A DNA stretch of 5,205 nucleotides. It comes from an uncultured Lachnospiraceae bacterium (GTDB lineage: Bacteria; Bacillota; Clostridia; Lachnospirales; Lachnospiraceae). Both the position numbers and the translations under genes were made by a program. Below are positions 3,634-5,205 of this stretch, piece by piece. Numbering within the stretch: position 1 is the stretch's first letter; every line of letters starts with the position of its first letter. The notes under the pieces were generated by a model that worked only from the letters and a program-made list of their open reading frames with translations, was not told the origin of the DNA and did not search any database. The DNA lies in the NCBI GenBank assembly GCA_910589195.1, contig CAJUTC010000089.1:1-5205 (forward strand), written 5' to 3'.

Positions 3634-5205
3634 TTAATTAAGAATATTACAGATCTGCTTTACTACCTGTCCTGGCTCTAACCCATTTTTTTTCAGCATT
3701 TCATCAACATTGAATTGAATCGGTATATCCATAGAAAATCCGCAGCACAAAGTCTTCATATCGCTCGGCCCATAGTACTGAGCAATTCTAGATCCAAAGC
3801 CGCCAGAAACAATCCCATCTTCTAAGGTAACTACCAAATTATGTTTTGGCCTCAGCTTTTCAAGAACATCTTCATCTATGCCAGTAATGAACCTAGGGTT
3901 AATAATCGTAGGCTTAATTCCTGTTGAAATTTCAAGAAATTCCGCTATTTCTTCACCTAACTGGTAAAAACTGCCCAGTCCAATAATTGCAACCTTGCTC
4001 CCCTTTTGCGCAACTTCATACTTTGTTTTCGAATACCCTGCAGGAACTGGTTTGGTTGTATAATGGACGCCATTCCATGGAATACGGATAGCAACAGGTG
4101 TTTCTGTCTGCTCGATGCTCCAATCAAGCATAGCCAAATATTCCTGCTTATTAGATGGTGCCAGATAAACAAGTCCAGGAATATTGCCGAGCAAAGCCAT
4201 ATCCAATAAACCTACATGGGCATTGCTGTCATGTCCATTAATACCGGAAAATGCTACTAGCATTGTAGCTGGGCACTTATTAATGCACATTTCTTGCTCA
4301 ATCTGGTCATATGCCCTCTGGTAGAAGGAACTTCCTGTTACAAAAACAGGCTTAGCTCCACCTTTCGCAATTGCTGCTGCCATAGTTACTGCATTTTGTT
4401 CCGCAATACCCACATCAATATACTGGGGTCCGGCAAGTTTTCTCCTTTCGGCATGGAATCCAATGTATGCAGGAACTGATGCAGTCATTGCAATTACAGT
4501 CTTGTCTTTCTGAATCTTTTCCATCAAGAACTGACCCACGATAGAACCGTAATTTTCCTTTGGAACATCAGTAGCTTTTCGAAATTCTCCAGTATCAGCA
4601 TTGTATGGATGGCACCAATGCCACTTCTCCGGATTTTGTTCTGCGAAAAAATATCCTTTTCCTTTCACAGTGCAGCAATGAATCGCAACTGGATGAGTAA
4701 TATGTTTTACCTTTTCAAACACATGAACAAGATCAAGAATGTTATGTCCGTCCCTTACAAAAATATACTCAATCCCAAGGGCTTGAAAAAAGTTATTCTT
4801 AATCGATCCATTGTTGTCACGCAGTTCGTTTAACTTCTTTGAAAGTGTACCATGATTTTCTGGAATAGACATATCATTGTCATTTATAACAATAATCAAT
4901 TTCGTTCCAAGTTCAGCAGCATAGTTTAATGCTTCAAATGCCTCACCACCATCTAAAGACGCATCGCCAATAATAGCAATTATGTTTTCGTTGCCGCCCA
5001 TCAAATCACGAGCTTTCGCTAAACCATTCGCTAAACTGATAGACGTTGAGGTATGTCCAACATTGAACATATCGTGTTCACTCTCTGCTGGATTGGTATA
5101 TCCAGTAATTTTATAAACAAGTTCTGGCTCAGTGAAATTCTTTAATCTTCCAGTAAGCATTTTATGAACATAGCTTTGATGAGAAACATCAAACACTAAT
5201 TTATC
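3634..5205 (-). CDS. DXS-family (1-deoxy-D-xylulose-5-phosphate synthase-like) ThDP enzyme, N-terminus outside window
   Basis: The frame is open from the right edge (5205) to TAA at 3634-3636, giving 523 residues; roughly the first 70 of a DXS-length protein are missing. GTG at 5194-5196 is an internal Val, not the start. Fragment residues 4-18 (VFDVSHQSYVHKMLTG) match the DXS DVGHQAYPHKILTGR region. GDASLDGG at 80 and NDND at 108 form the ThDP/Mg site. The His of WHWCH (196) aligns with E. coli His299, and Glu269 in GIAEQN is the ThDP-activating glutamate. The pyrimidine-binding domain spans about 215-378 and the C-terminal transketolase domain about 400-523. DXS joins pyruvate and glyceraldehyde-3-phosphate to make DXP, the precursor of isoprenoids, thiamine and pyridoxal. 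Residues aligned with E. coli Arg420 and Arg478 are Phe and Trp, so the true substrate may differ. The gene appears more A+T-rich than the VWA gene. No terminator is evident after it. Confidence 0.85.
   Translation of the reverse strand, partial: DKLVFDVSHQSYVHKMLTGRLKNFTEPELVYKITGYTNPAESEHDMFNVGHTSTSISLANGLAKARDLMGGNENIIAIIGDASLDGGEAFEALNYAAELGTKLIIVINDNDMSIPENHGTLSKKLNELRDNNGSIKNNFFQALGIEYIFVRDGHNILDLVHVFEKVKHITHPVAIHCCTVKGKGYFFAEQNPEKWHWCHPYNADTGEFRKATDVPKENYGSIVGQFLMEKIQKDKTVIAMTASVPAYIGFHAERRKLAGPQYIDVGIAEQNAVTMAAAIAKGGAKPVFVTGSSFYQRAYDQIEQEMCINKCPATMLVAFSGINGHDSNAHVGLLDMALLGNIPGLVYLAPSNKQEYLAMLDWSIEQTETPVAIRIPWNGVHYTTKPVPAGYSKTKYEVAQKGSKVAIIGLGSFYQLGEEIAEFLEISTGIKPTIINPRFITGIDEDVLEKLRPKHNLVVTLEDGIVSGGFGSRIAQYYGPSDMKTLCCGFSMDIPIQFNVDEMLKKNGLEPGQVVKQICNILN

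Noticed and set aside
3957..4833. Open frames within the DXS-like gene (minus 3957-4172; plus 4006-4209, 4294-4479, 4609-4833)
   Set aside because: They overlap conserved DXS-family coding sequence in other frames and encode no plausible protein.
5194..5196. GTG as the start codon of the DXS-like gene
   Set aside because: The frame stays open to the window edge (DKLV), and the conserved DXS N-terminal domain must extend about 70 residues upstream.
1..5205. CRISPR array, insertion sequence ends or phage attachment site
   Set aside because: No regularly spaced repeats, transposase frames or terminal inverted repeats were seen. A tRNA-end attachment site would lie outside the window.

Overview
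The window looks like a chromosomal segment of a low-to-moderate G+C Gram-positive anaerobe of the Clostridia, perhaps a Lachnospiraceae-like organism. This rests on the strong AGGAG-type ribosome binding sites, consensus sigma-A promoters, A+T-rich spacers and the protein families present. It is inference from style and gene content, not from a marker gene.

Layout. (1) Positions 1-52, minus strand: the 5' two thirds of a tRNA-Thr (anticodon GGT), running off the left edge and driven by a near-perfect promoter at 110-138. (2) Positions 155-2530, minus strand: a probable two-gene unit. The first gene encodes a 707-residue membrane-anchored protein with a cytoplasmic zinc ribbon, one transmembrane helix, an external von Willebrand factor A (VWA) domain and a C-terminal NTF2-like region. 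It is followed 36 nt later by a 71-residue, very acidic protein of unknown function. (3) Positions 2531-2745: a divergent regulatory spacer with a candidate promoter on each strand, two inverted repeats in the leader of the VWA gene, and an operator-like palindrome over the -35 region of the rightward promoter. (4) Positions 2746-3519, plus strand: a gene graveyard. It holds the N-terminal third of a radical SAM protein (stop at codon 9), joined directly to the last 29 codons of a HicA toxin, then a heavily mutated HicB antitoxin. (5) Positions 3520-3633: a spacer with two overlapping, mutually exclusive hairpins. (6) Positions 3634-5205, minus strand: a large partial gene for a thiamine-diphosphate enzyme of the 1-deoxy-D-xylulose-5-phosphate synthase (DXS) family. 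Its start lies beyond the right edge.

How the parts fit. The VWA gene and the small acidic gene probably share a transcript and may act together at the cell envelope. The tRNA has its own promoter, which begins inside the stop-codon region of the acidic gene. The DXS-like gene belongs to a separate unit upstream of the window. It keeps the ThDP-binding and catalytic residues but has lost two arginines that bind substrate phosphate in true DXS, so its substrate may differ. No intact new system is visible. The most notable items are the decayed radical SAM/hicAB locus, the atypical DXS-like active site and a hairpin placed between the ribosome binding site and start codon of the VWA gene.
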